Shown here: positions 35,330 to 43,869 of the stretch, piece after piece
How the letters are laid out: each line of letters opens with the position of its first letter
Numbering within the stretch: the stretch's first letter is position 1
Assembly (NCBI GenBank): GCA_965230485.1
Contig: CBDDLA010000001.1
Location: 2,604,001 to 2,668,000, forward strand
Direction of reading: 5' to 3'
Length of the DNA: 64,000 bases
From: Putridiphycobacter sp965230485
Lineage (GTDB): Bacteria > Bacteroidota > Bacteroidia > Flavobacteriales_D > Crocinitomicaceae
Translations under genes and position numbers: made by a program
The notes under the pieces: model-generated
Database searches by the model: none
Seen by the model: the letters and a program-made list of their open reading frames with translations, nothing else
What the model was told of the DNA's origin: nothing

Positions 35330-37786
35330 ATGAAGTTGACCAAAATTTTGTTCATTCTATTTTTCACCAGTGCTGTATCACTTTCGCAGGAGATTACTCA
35401 GAATTTAAGAGGAACAATTGTTGATGCTGATACGAAAATACCATTGATCGGTTGTACAGTAAAAATTTTAGACATCAAGGAAAAATTGTATGGCGCCACA
35501 ACAGGTATTAGCGGAGATTATGCAGTCAGAAATATTCCGATAGGTAAGCATACAGTTGAGTTCAAATTTGTTGGTTACGAGCCGGCTATTAGAACAATTA
35601 TTTTAACATCCGGTAAGGAGTATATTCTAAACATAGAATTAGAAGAGTCGAGTTTGGTTGGTGAGGAAATTGAAGTAATTGCTGGTCGAAAGGGAGAAGT
35701 GAATAATGAAATGGCTACAGTCTCATCTCAAAGTTTTACTATAGAAGAAACTAATCGCTATGCAGGAAGTAGGGGAGACCCAGCAAGAATGGTATCTAAC
35801 TATGCCGGAGCACAAGGTGCTGATGACTCTAGGAATGATATTGTTATCAGGGGGAATTCACCTTTAGGGGTTTTATACAAAATTGAAGGAGTTGATATTC
35901 CTAATCCCAACCATTTTGCTGTTGCAGGATCTACTGGAGGTCCAGTAGCTATTTTGAACAATAAATTTTTGTCAAATTCTGATTTTTTCATGAGTGCTTT
36001 TCCAGCTGAATTTGGGAATTCACTATCTGGTGTTTTTGACATTAACTTAAGAAATGGTAACAATTCGATTCATGAGTTTTCAGGTCAATTTGGTTTTTTG
36101 GGAACAGAATTTCAAGTAGAAGGACCTCTATCTACAAAGTCAAAAGCAAGTTACCTGATTGGAGGAAGGTATTCTACACTTACGCTTATGAAGCAAATTG
36201 GAATAACCATTGGAACTGATGCCGTGCCACTTTACGGAGATGGTGCTTTCAAATTCAATTTTCCTTTAAAAAAAGGTGGAGCTGTTTCTTTTTTCGGTAT
36301 AGGAGGAGCAAGTTCAATTGACATCATAATTTCGGATCAGGAAAGACCTGCACAAGATGCATTTGGTGAGCAAGATAGAGATCAATATTTTGGTACGCAA
36401 ATGTATTTTACTGGCTTAACTTTTACTAAACCAATTAATTCTAAAACGTTCTTAAAAGCTACGTTAGCCTATTCTAAAGAGATTCAAAGAACTAATCATG
36501 AGTATATTATTAGAGATTTGAATCCCGATTCAACATGGAACTACAAAGCGGAACCCTTTACAATGATGACTTATCGTTATGTGATTGATAAGGTTAGTGC
36601 ATATATTGGACTAAATAGAAAATTAAATGCAAAGCATTTATTTCAATATGGCTTAAATGTGGACGCATACGGTTTCAGTATGTTTGATTCAATAAGAAAT
36701 GTTATTTCTGATTCCACTTCTCCATTTATTCCAAGGTGGGATTTTGCTTCTGAAGCACCTGATTTTTTGGTACAAGCTTTTGCCCAATGGAGATATAAAA
36801 TAAACCCGAGTTTAATTTTTACGGCAGGTTTACATAGTCAGTATTTCACATATAGTAATAGTGTTTCTCCGGCCGAACCAAGAGCAGGCATAAAGTATTA
36901 CATAAACGAAAAAAGTGTGCTTGCAGGAGGACTTGGTATGCATTCTCAAACCCAGCCTATGTATACCTATACTTATCATAAAATAGATCCCTCAAATGGA
37001 GAGAAAGTCTACCATAATAGTAATATGGATTTTTCAAGAAGCTTGCATTCTGTAATCAGTTATGGCACAAAAATTAGGAAAACACTTCAATTCAAAACGG
37101 AGCTTTATTATCAGCATCTATACAATATTCCAGTTGAGGTAGAAAGTTCTTCTTTTTCTTTACTTAATCAAGGCAGCGGTTTTGCCCGTTTCTTCCCAGA
37201 TTCTCTTCAAAATACTGGAACTGGACAAAATTATGGTGTTGAATTTACATTGCAAAAGTTCTTTAATAAATCATTCTTTTTTTTAACCACGTTTAGTTTA
37301 TACGAAAGTAAATATCGAGGGAGTGATGGTATTCTTAGAAATACTGATTTTAATGGAAATTATATTGTAAACGCTTTAGTCGGAAAAGAATTTACCTTAG
37401 GCAAGAAGAAGAACCAATTATTGGGATTTGGTGCTAAAGCTACTTATGCCGGAGGAAGAAGATATGGTTTTGTCGATACAATAGCTACTAATGCACTCGA
37501 GGAAATAGTCTTTTTGGATGAGGGTTATAATACGCGTAGATTACCTGAGTATTTCAGATTCGATTTTAAAGTAAATTATACTTTAAATGCCGCTAAAGTG
37601 ACTCATGAATTTGGACTTGACTTAGTCAATGTATTTAATACTAAAAATTTATTGGGTCTTACTTATGTTCCGAACCCAGATAATCCAAGCGAACCATTTC
37701 AGTTTAGAAATCAATTGGGACGATTACCACTTTTTTATTATAAAATAGAGTTTAAATTAAACAAACGATCAAAGGGAATACAATAA
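35330..37786 (+). CDS. TonB-dependent receptor with CarboxypepD_reg domain
   Basis: An outer-membrane receptor of about 818 residues. The ATG at 35330 starts a good signal peptide (LTKILFILFFTSAVSLSQ); an upstream TTG at 35306 would add eight residues before it and is less likely. A carboxypeptidase-like regulatory domain (NLRGTIVDADTKIPLIGC, YEPAIRT) comes first. The plug follows with SRNDIVIRGNSPLGVLYKIEG and NPNHFAVAGSTGGP as pieces, then a long beta-barrel. It resembles the receptor at 5205-7613 in layout (both have a VxGSTGGP-like or SSGGP turn in the plug) but they are clearly different proteins. The SpoIIE-type signalling gene follows after eight bases. Confidence 0.88.
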   Translation: MKLTKILFILFFTSAVSLSQEITQNLRGTIVDADTKIPLIGCTVKILDIKEKLYGATTGISGDYAVRNIPIGKHTVEFKFVGYEPAIRTIILTSGKEYILNIELEESSLVGEEIEVIAGRKGEVNNEMATVSSQSFTIEETNRYAGSRGDPARMVSNYAGAQGADDSRNDIVIRGNSPLGVLYKIEGVDIPNPNHFAVAGSTGGPVAILNNKFLSNSDFFMSAFPAEFGNSLSGVFDINLRNGNNSIHEFSGQFGFLGTEFQVEGPLSTKSKASYLIGGRYSTLTLMKQIGITIGTDAVPLYGDGAFKFNFPLKKGGAVSFFGIGGASSIDIIISDQERPAQDAFGEQDRDQYFGTQMYFTGLTFTKPINSKTFLKATLAYSKEIQRTNHEYIIRDLNPDSTWNYKAEPFTMMTYRYVIDKVSAYIGLNRKLNAKHLFQYGLNVDAYGFSMFDSIRNVISDSTSPFIPRWDFASEAPDFLVQAFAQWRYKINPSLIFTAGLHSQYFTYSNSVSPAEPRAGIKYYINEKSVLAGGLGMHSQTQPMYTYTYHKIDPSNGEKVYHNSNMDFSRSLHSVISYGTKIRKTLQFKTELYYQHLYNIPVEVESSSFSLLNQGSGFARFFPDSLQNTGTGQNYGVEFTLQKFFNKSFFFLTTFSLYESKYRGSDGILRNTDFNGNYIVNALVGKEFTLGKKKNQLLGFGAKATYAGGRRYGFVDTIATNALEEIVFLDEGYNTRRLPEYFRFDFKVNYTLNAAKVTHEFGLDLVNVFNTKNLLGLTYVPNPDNPSEPFQFRNQLGRLPLFYYKIEFKLNKRSKGIQ

Positions 37787-37794
37787 TAAACCAA

Positions 37795-39951
37795 ATGAAT
37801 TTTATAAAATCGTTAACATTACTATTTATTTTTTCCCCTTTATTGCTTTTTGCTAGCAATAAAATAAAGTTAAAGAATGAAAATATAGGTCAGTCTTTTA
37901 GCAAAAAAGTACTGATTTATGAAGACAAAAATAGAGAGATTGAAATAGCGGACATTATTAAGATGCCAAATGATTCTTTTTTCGTCATACCTTCCGAAAA
38001 TCCTGCTGTTCAGTTTACAAGGTCAAGGTTTTGGATGAAGTTTTCAATCACCAACGAATCAGATTACTGGGATTTTTTTTTAGAAACAGCGCGTCCAATA
38101 ACGGATAAAGTCTTTTTCTACAGGGTCAATGAACAAAATGAATTATTGGAGATAAGAAAAAATGGAGACGATTTTAATTATTACGGAAAGGACGTTCCGC
38201 ATAGAAAAAATTTATTTCCAGTTCAAATAAAAAAAGGAGAAACACAATTTTTTTATGTAGCAGTAGTCAGTGGAGGAGAAGGTATTTTGTTGCCCTTAAG
38301 GGTTCATGAAAAGATGACATTTTTTGAACAAGATTATAAAGATCAGTTTAAGAATGGGTTTTACTTTGGTCTTATTTGTTTGGTAATTGTTATATACTTT
38401 TTCTTTTACCTATTATTAAAGGATAAATCGTTTCTATATTATATTTTATATGTCTTTTTTCAGGGGCTGCTTCAGTTCTCATTAGATGGTTACTCTCATC
38501 ACCATTTTTTTCCTGCTAATCAATACATGATTAATTTCTTTCCTCCATTAACAGGGGCGCTTGCAATTATTTTTATGTTGATTTATGTAAGTAATTTTTT
38601 AAGTCTCAGCGCAAAATACCCAAGACTGAATAAAACATTTTTAGTTGCAGGAATTTTAATAGGGGTTTCCTTAATATTTAATTTACTGCCTGGCAAACTC
38701 CATGCTATATCTTACCCAGCCATTAATGGAATGAGCCTGTTAAGTATTGTATTGTCGGTATCAACTATCTTTTACTTAAGGGCTAGAAAGGAGACCATTG
38801 ATATTTATTTTACAATTGCATTCGTTGTATTAATTACAGGTGCTATTTTGTTTATACTTGGTAATTTCGGTATTATTCAGAACTCAAAAGTATCACTCAA
38901 TGCCTTAAAAGTATGCTCTATATTAGAAGTCGTAATTTTAAGTGTTTCTATGTCATTCAAGTACCGTGAACTTCAAAAGGATAAAGAGGAGGCGCAAGCG
39001 GTTGCGTTAAAGAATCTACAAGAGAAAAATGCTGCAATGGACGAGATAAATGTCAGATTAGAAGAACAGGTCATTGAAAGAACAAGCGAAATAGAGACCC
39101 AAAGGGCTGAGTTGGCTAATAAAAATGATGAGATATTAAGTAGTATAAAGTATGCCAAAAGAATTCAAGAAGCCATTCTCCCGTTAAACGAACAAGTTAA
39201 AAGGCTGATTCCCGATTCTTTTATTTTTTATTTACCTAAAGATGTGGTAAGTGGAGATTTTTATTTTGTTGAAGAAAAGCAAAATGCGAATCATAAAAGC
39301 ACTGTATTTGCAGCAATAGATTGTACTGGGCATGGTGTTCCAGGCGCATTTATGAGTATAGTTGGGAATAATTTTTTGAGCCAGTCTATTGCAGAAAATA
39401 ATTTGAAAACGCCTGCGGATATTCTTCACTTTTTAAATAAAGGTGTAAGTGAGAGTTTAAGACAAAATTTATCTGGCGAACAAGTCAGGGATGGCATGGA
39501 CATGGCACTTTGCATGATTAATGCAACAAGAACAGAGTTGCAATTTTCAGGTGCGAAAAACCCCATCTATATTATTAGAAATGTAATGAAGCAATCTAAT
39601 GAGATAATTGGAGATATAAAAGATAAGAATGAGACATACGTTTTGATAGAAATTAAAGGTGATAAGCAACCAATTGGGAATCATTCTGGAGCAGACTTAA
39701 TACCATTTACTAATCATAAAATCCCCGTTGAAAAGGGAGACATTTTATACATTTTCACTGATGGTTATGCTGATCAATTTGGCGGTGACCGATCAAAGAA
39801 GTTCAATTACAAGAGGTTTCGATCTTTTTTACTCCAAAATGCTGACTTGCCTATGCAAGAGCAAAGGGATATGTTGGAGAAAAACTTTCATAGCTGGAAA
39901 GGCAATCTAGATCAAATTGATGACGTATTAGTTATGGGAATAAAAGTCTAA
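37795..39951 (+). CDS. 7TMR-DISM sensor with SpoIIE-type serine phosphatase
   Basis: A 718-residue membrane signalling protein. After a signal peptide comes an extracellular 7TMR-DISMED2-type beta domain (residues about 30-175), then seven hydrophobic helices from about 188 to 390, then a coiled coil (about 395-445, LQEKNAAMDEINVRLEEQVIERT). A C-terminal PP2C/SpoIIE phosphatase domain follows with YAKRIQEAILP, DVVSGDFYF, DCTGHGVPGAFMS near 515-530 and FTDGYADQFGG near 655-665, whose aspartates bind metal. It probably removes phosphate from an anti-anti-sigma-like or other partner in response to an outside ligand. Eight bases separate it from the TonB receptor, suggesting linked function. Confidence 0.9.
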   Translation: MNFIKSLTLLFIFSPLLLFASNKIKLKNENIGQSFSKKVLIYEDKNREIEIADIIKMPNDSFFVIPSENPAVQFTRSRFWMKFSITNESDYWDFFLETARPITDKVFFYRVNEQNELLEIRKNGDDFNYYGKDVPHRKNLFPVQIKKGETQFFYVAVVSGGEGILLPLRVHEKMTFFEQDYKDQFKNGFYFGLICLVIVIYFFFYLLLKDKSFLYYILYVFFQGLLQFSLDGYSHHHFFPANQYMINFFPPLTGALAIIFMLIYVSNFLSLSAKYPRLNKTFLVAGILIGVSLIFNLLPGKLHAISYPAINGMSLLSIVLSVSTIFYLRARKETIDIYFTIAFVVLITGAILFILGNFGIIQNSKVSLNALKVCSILEVVILSVSMSFKYRELQKDKEEAQAVALKNLQEKNAAMDEINVRLEEQVIERTSEIETQRAELANKNDEILSSIKYAKRIQEAILPLNEQVKRLIPDSFIFYLPKDVVSGDFYFVEEKQNANHKSTVFAAIDCTGHGVPGAFMSIVGNNFLSQSIAENNLKTPADILHFLNKGVSESLRQNLSGEQVRDGMDMALCMINATRTELQFSGAKNPIYIIRNVMKQSNEIIGDIKDKNETYVLIEIKGDKQPIGNHSGADLIPFTNHKIPVEKGDILYIFTDGYADQFGGDRSKKFNYKRFRSFLLQNADLPMQEQRDMLEKNFHSWKGNLDQIDDVLVMGIKV

Positions 39952-39952
39952 T

Positions 39953-40525
39953 TTAAACTTCCGCAGGGTCAAATGATTTAACCTCTGAGACATTCAGATC
40001 GTCAAGTGATATATTACCAATTCTAACTCTAATTAGTCGAAGTGTTGCGTGTCCTACTGCAGCTGTCATTTTTCTGATTTGACGAAATTTTCCTTCTTTT
40101 ACTGTAATAGACATCCAACTAGTTGGCCCATGTCTATCATCTCTAATCTTCTTTATCCTTTCTGGGATGGCAGATGGTGGTTCAATAGCTTTTGCTTTGC
40201 ATGGGAGCGTTAAATATTTTTCTCCCTTTAATCCAATCTCAACACCTCTCATTATTCTTGAAATCGTTTTTTCGTCAGGAATACCATCAACCTGAACATA
40301 ATATTCCTTTTCTACTGTTTTCTGCCTAATACTTTCGCTTATTTTACCATCTGTTGTCAGCAATAACAAGCCTTCAGAATTTTCATCCAATCTGCCAATA
40401 GCCATTGTTCTTTTAGGAAAATTATATAAGTCTCCTAATACTGTTTTTGACCTTTTGCCAGTATGAACAAATTGAGAAATGACCCCATATGGCTTGTGAA
40501 TTTTAAAATGATAATGATCTGACAT
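39953..40525 (-). CDS. RluE/RsuA-family pseudouridine synthase
   Basis: A 190-residue enzyme of the RsuA/RluB/E/F group, which converts a uridine in ribosomal RNA to pseudouridine. The catalytic motif GRLDENSEGLLLLTTDG lies at residues 44-60, with D47 as catalytic aspartate. Other family pieces are the opening FKIHKPYGVISQF and REGKFRQIRKM-like sequence (KEGKFRQIRKMTAAVGH). There is no N-terminal S4 domain, as in RluE. The exact RNA position is not assigned. It is the last gene of a closely packed minus-strand run of four. Confidence 0.9.
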   Translation of the reverse strand: MSDHYHFKIHKPYGVISQFVHTGKRSKTVLGDLYNFPKRTMAIGRLDENSEGLLLLTTDGKISESIRQKTVEKEYYVQVDGIPDEKTISRIMRGVEIGLKGEKYLTLPCKAKAIEPPSAIPERIKKIRDDRHGPTSWMSITVKEGKFRQIRKMTAAVGHATLRLIRVRIGNISLDDLNVSEVKSFDPAEV

Positions 40526-40533
40526 AGTTCTTG

Positions 40534-40785
40534 TTACCTATCAGACTTTTTAGGAATTCTTTTATCGGGCATAGGTCCACGGAGATGTATTACCAATCCA
40601 TTTAAAAAGTTTCTAAGAATTTGGTCTCCGCAATTGCGATATTTTTCATGACCTTCAGCTCTAAAAAATGCACCTAATTCACTTTCAGACACTTTAAAGT
40701 CCACTAATTTGCATATTTCAACAATATCTTTATTTGTTAATTTATGTGCTACTCGCAGTTTTTTAAATATATCGTTATTAGTCAT
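40534..40785 (-). CDS. DUF1456 family protein (single repeat)
   Basis: An 83-residue protein matching the DUF1456/YehS pattern: NNDIFKKLRVAHKL, then EICKLVDFKVSESELGAFFR and NCGDQILRNFLNGLV. E. coli YehS has two such repeats in about 156 residues, whereas this one has a single repeat plus a basic tail. Its role is unknown; the helical fold suggests a small binding protein. It sits 9 bases after the lipoprotein gene and 8 bases before the pseudouridine synthase gene. Confidence 0.8.
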   Translation of the reverse strand: MTNNDIFKKLRVAHKLTNKDIVEICKLVDFKVSESELGAFFRAEGHEKYRNCGDQILRNFLNGLVIHLRGPMPDKRIPKKSDR

Positions 40786-40794
40786 ATTTGTCGG

Positions 40795-41388
40795 TCAAAG
40801 GGTTAATAAATCAAAAACGTTTGATTTTAGCAAAGTTATTGATTTATTCGTTTTTTTAAAGGATTCAAACTGCACTTTGCTAGAATTCCCGTAGACTTCA
40901 ACATGCCAATTAGGATCCTCAAAAATTTTACAAATATTCGCAAGGAGGTTTTCGGAATTTATTCGAATTAAAATCTGGTCGTCTTTTTTTTCTTTAAAAA
41001 AGACTTTAATTTCATTAAAAGTTATAGAATAGTTGTTATTCCTAAATAACAAGCTATCAACATTTTTAATATTATGGTTTAGTAGTAAAGAGGCGTTTAC
41101 TGTTGCCATGTTCGAATCCAATGAAACCTTATCCCTAAACGTAAAGTCAATTAAAATTGACTCTTTTTCAACGTTTTTTAGTAATAGTGGTTTAATGAAA
41201 TATTGGGTTCCGCTTTCGCCAACAAAAAAAGTAGTGTATAAAGATTTTGGTGATTTTTTTGCATTAGGCTTAAAAGAAATGCAAGACGATAGGAAAAGAG
41301 CAATTAATCCTACTAAATATATTTTATGATAAAAAAAAGAGGCTCTTTTGATAGGAGCCTCTTTAAAAATATCATTTACATTATTCAC
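40795..41388 (-). CDS. Putative lipoprotein with uncertain start
   Basis: An ORF of 197 residues of unknown function. Residues about 23-36 (IYLVGLIALFLSSC) form a hydrophobic lipobox segment, so the product is probably a lipoprotein. The only standard start is a GTG at 41388 that overlaps the stop of the upstream gene (GTGAATAA). Translation from it must run through the strong terminator hairpin at 41336-41364, giving a 22-residue charged n-region, unusually long. No ATG, GTG or TTG exists in frame between the hairpin and the lipobox. The rest of the protein has no recognised domain; it is rich in alternating strands with KxxxxxFFKEKKDDQILIR. Confidence 0.65.
   Translation of the reverse strand: MNNVNDIFKEAPIKRASFFYHKIYLVGLIALFLSSCISFKPNAKKSPKSLYTTFFVGESGTQYFIKPLLLKNVEKESILIDFTFRDKVSLDSNMATVNASLLLNHNIKNVDSLLFRNNNYSITFNEIKVFFKEKKDDQILIRINSENLLANICKIFEDPNWHVEVYGNSSKVQFESFKKTNKSITLLKSNVFDLLTL
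41331..41364 (-). terminator. Strong hairpin terminator after the TRL-like gene
   Basis: AAAGAGGCTC (41336-41345) pairs perfectly with GAGCCTCTTT (41355-41364) around a 9-base loop. On the minus strand an 8-base T-run follows. It is 16 bases after the stop of the TRL-like gene and also lies within the next ORF's 5' end. Confidence 0.9.
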
Positions 41389-41662
41389 CAGTTACAATTG
41401 TTTCATAAGTGAGAACAATGCCCAAAACATCTTTTCTTCTGATATCAACTGTTGATATCTTAGTGATGCCTCCATTTTTTGCAGCTGTACGAATACTCGC
41501 ATCCTGATCGAAAGTAAAAATACCCAGGTAAATTGTAGCTTCAGCTGTTCCAACTTTTGAACCTACAGGATTACTTGTTGCAGCTAGAGGTAAAATAATT
41601 TCGCAGCTAGTCATTAAAATGGCAATTACTGCGCTTGCTAATAATAGTTTAATTTTCTTCAT
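41381..41662 (-). CDS. TRL-like family lipoprotein
   Basis: A 93-residue protein with a lipoprotein signal ending in the lipobox LMTSC (cysteine at residue 20). The mature part matches the small TRL-like family: GTAEATIYLGIFTFDQDAS, then AAKNGGITKISTVDIRR. Family members are of unknown function and often occur in tandem. It overlaps the next ORF's GTG by eight bases, and a strong terminator stands right after it. It is probably the first gene of a minus-strand run, and its promoter should lie in the 41663-41979 gap. Confidence 0.8.
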   Translation of the reverse strand: MKKIKLLLASAVIAILMTSCEIILPLAATSNPVGSKVGTAEATIYLGIFTFDQDASIRTAAKNGGITKISTVDIRRKDVLGIVLTYETIVTGE

Positions 41663-41979
41663 AGTAAATTTTTAATTGTGCTTAAAGATAAATATTTCGT
41701 CTAAAATTATCTTAATTAGTTAAGTTTTTTTCAAACAGTTTTAATATTCTACTATACGCATTAATCCAGCTTGCTGTTTTTATGAAACCATGTGCTTCAA
41801 GAGGGGTATTGCTAAGTCCAATAGATTTTTGGTTTAATATTACAGCATCTTGAAATTAGACATTATCATCAACCATTCCATGTAAAATTAGTATTTTTAA
41901 AGAAACAAAAAATTGATTTTTTTGCAAAGAATGTAACTATTTAAATGATGATCCGTCTTATGAACGACCTAATGAATGA
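41663..41979. other. Gene-free 317-base gap between divergent units
   Basis: This gap separates the TRL-like gene (minus) from the sigma factor (plus), so it should hold both promoters. It is AT-rich. I see no exact TAnnTTTG element, tRNA, hairpin or ORF of note. A run with TTTTTTTGCAAAGAATG at 41918-41935 could be part of the sigma-gene promoter, but this is weak. Confidence 0.4.
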
Positions 41980-42468
41980 ATGACTGAAAAAGAGTATAAT
42001 ACCGCAGTGGATTTATACGCTGATAATATTTATCGGTTTATTTTGAAGCATCTTAAAAATGAAGATGCGTCAAGAGACGTTGTGCAAGATACTTTTGAAA
42101 AAGTTTGGATAAAGAAAGATACAATTGATGGCACCAAGGTCAAATCGTACTTGTTTACCACGGCATATAATAGGATGATTGATGTGATTAGAAAGGAAAA
42201 ATTTAAAGAAGATGAAACCAAAATTGATTTGTATAAATCGGAGAGTCCATTAAAAAACATGGATTTGCAGGCCACTTTACATAGTGCCTTAGATCAGTTG
42301 CCTGAGATACAACGTACAGTTATTCTGCTGAGAGATTATGAAGGTTATGATTACGCAGAAATTGGAAAAATAACGGGCTTAAAGGAGAGTCAGGTCAAGG
42401 TATATATTTTTAGAGGGAGAAAAAAATTAAAGGATATATTAGTAAGTGTAGAAGCTGTGTTGGAATAA
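41980..42468 (+). CDS. ECF-type RNA polymerase sigma factor
   Basis: A 162-residue extracytoplasmic-function sigma factor. Region 2 is seen in the segment ADNIYRFILKHLKNEDASRDVVQDTFEKVW (as pieces, residues about 9-38). Region 4 with the helix-turn-helix is seen in LPEIQRTVILLRDYEGYDY and EIGKITGLKESQVKVYIFRGR near 105-150. The stop shares a base with the ATG of the anti-sigma gene (TAATG), so both are translated together. Its target promoters are unknown; the downstream outer-membrane protein is a likely member of the regulon. Confidence 0.92.
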   Translation: MTEKEYNTAVDLYADNIYRFILKHLKNEDASRDVVQDTFEKVWIKKDTIDGTKVKSYLFTTAYNRMIDVIRKEKFKEDETKIDLYKSESPLKNMDLQATLHSALDQLPEIQRTVILLRDYEGYDYAEIGKITGLKESQVKVYIFRGRKKLKDILVSVEAVLE

Positions 42469-43739
42469 TGATAAAAATTGATAAACATAACGTAGAAGCG
42501 TATTACCTTGATTATTTAGAAGGTAATTTGTCAGAGAAAGACACCTCTGCTTTATTTTTATTTATTGAAGAAAATCCTGAAATAGCGGAGTTGTTTGACG
42601 ATTTAGACGATATATTAGATTTTAAATTAGAACCTGAAGATATTAGTTTTAGTGATGCTAGTACGCTAAAAGTCAAGTCAAGTGACAATGCTGACATTTC
42701 TCTATCTAATATCGATACTTGGTTAATTGCAAAAGCTGAAAAAACACTTTCTCGAGAAGAAGAACAAGCGGTTAATGAATTTGTAAAAGCGAATAAATTA
42801 GAGCAAAACGAAGCATATGTTAATGCAACGTATTTGAAACCAGATTTATCAGAAGTTTATGGGAATCGTAACAACTTAAAAACACCACAGTTTAAGAGTG
42901 AAATCGATATTTCTAATATTGATTATTGGCTAATTGCTAAATCTGAAAAAACCTTATCTTATGAACAAGAGCAAGCAGTTGACCAATTTATAAAGCATAG
43001 TGGATTAGAAGAGAATGAAGCTTATGTTAATGCAGCATATCTAAAACCAAATTTATCCGAAGTATTTGGAGACACTAGCGCATTAAAGAAAGAAACAGAA
43101 GGTAAAATTATTCCCTTATTAGTAAGAGTAGTAAGTATCGCTGCTATTTTTGTTTTCCTATGGTTGATCTTTAGGCCAAATAAGTCGATTGAGCCAAGTT
43201 ACTATTCAAGGTCTAATAATATGGTAAAGCAGATAGAACCGGTTTACGAATCCCAAACACTAGTTACTGATGTTGAGCCATCAGCTAAAACTAATCTAGC
43301 AAGTAATATTAAAATTAGTTCCGCACAAAAATCAAAAGCAAATAGTGGCAAGCAAAAATCAGTTTTTTCAAATAAAGAGCCAATTAATCTATTCGAAGAA
43401 AATTTTGTCAGTTTAACAACTAAAAAAGAATTTAACAATCCACCAAGTTGGATTCCTGAAAATATTAATATTAGTCATCTTTTCGCCGATTTTGAGGAAA
43501 CGATTGCAAGCCAAAATAAGCCATCAATTATAAAAGATGTTCAATCTGATGATTTGGCTAATGTTGATACAAAAATTTCTAAATCCCAATTAAAAGAGCA
43601 ATATCGACCAGTTACCCGAACATTGAGTAATCTTACTCAGCTAGATATGTCATATAAAAAAGCACCTGAAGAGTCTGATTTTGCGCAAACTGTCATCCAA
43701 ATTGGGAGTTTTTCTTTTGAAAGAAAAAGAAAAAAGTAA
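42468..43739 (+). CDS. Membrane anti-sigma factor with repeated N-terminal domain
   Basis: A 423-residue protein with one hydrophobic helix at residues about 216-235 (LVRVVSIAAIFVFLWLIF). The cytoplasmic part holds two near-identical units of about 65 residues, starting NIDTWLIAKAEKTLS (81) and NIDYWLIAKSEKTLS (150), each ending YLKPxLSEV. A more distant first unit lies near 8-45 (NVEAYYLDYLEGNLSEKD). The C-terminal part is a long Ser/Lys-rich periplasmic region. Position directly after an ECF sigma gene and the overall design indicate an anti-sigma factor. No zinc-binding motif is present. Confidence 0.82.
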   Translation: MIKIDKHNVEAYYLDYLEGNLSEKDTSALFLFIEENPEIAELFDDLDDILDFKLEPEDISFSDASTLKVKSSDNADISLSNIDTWLIAKAEKTLSREEEQAVNEFVKANKLEQNEAYVNATYLKPDLSEVYGNRNNLKTPQFKSEIDISNIDYWLIAKSEKTLSYEQEQAVDQFIKHSGLEENEAYVNAAYLKPNLSEVFGDTSALKKETEGKIIPLLVRVVSIAAIFVFLWLIFRPNKSIEPSYYSRSNNMVKQIEPVYESQTLVTDVEPSAKTNLASNIKISSAQKSKANSGKQKSVFSNKEPINLFEENFVSLTTKKEFNNPPSWIPENINISHLFADFEETIASQNKPSIIKDVQSDDLANVDTKISKSQLKEQYRPVTRTLSNLTQLDMSYKKAPEESDFAQTVIQIGSFSFERKRKK

Positions 43740-43869
43740 CAAGCTGTAACTTTTCAAAAAGGTGTCCGTCCTAAAGATAAGAAAGGCATAAAATCAAGAT
43801 AATTTATTTTGGCCAAACAGTTATCCGATTAAATCTTTTCTTAAAATTTTAACTATAAACTTAAAAAAG

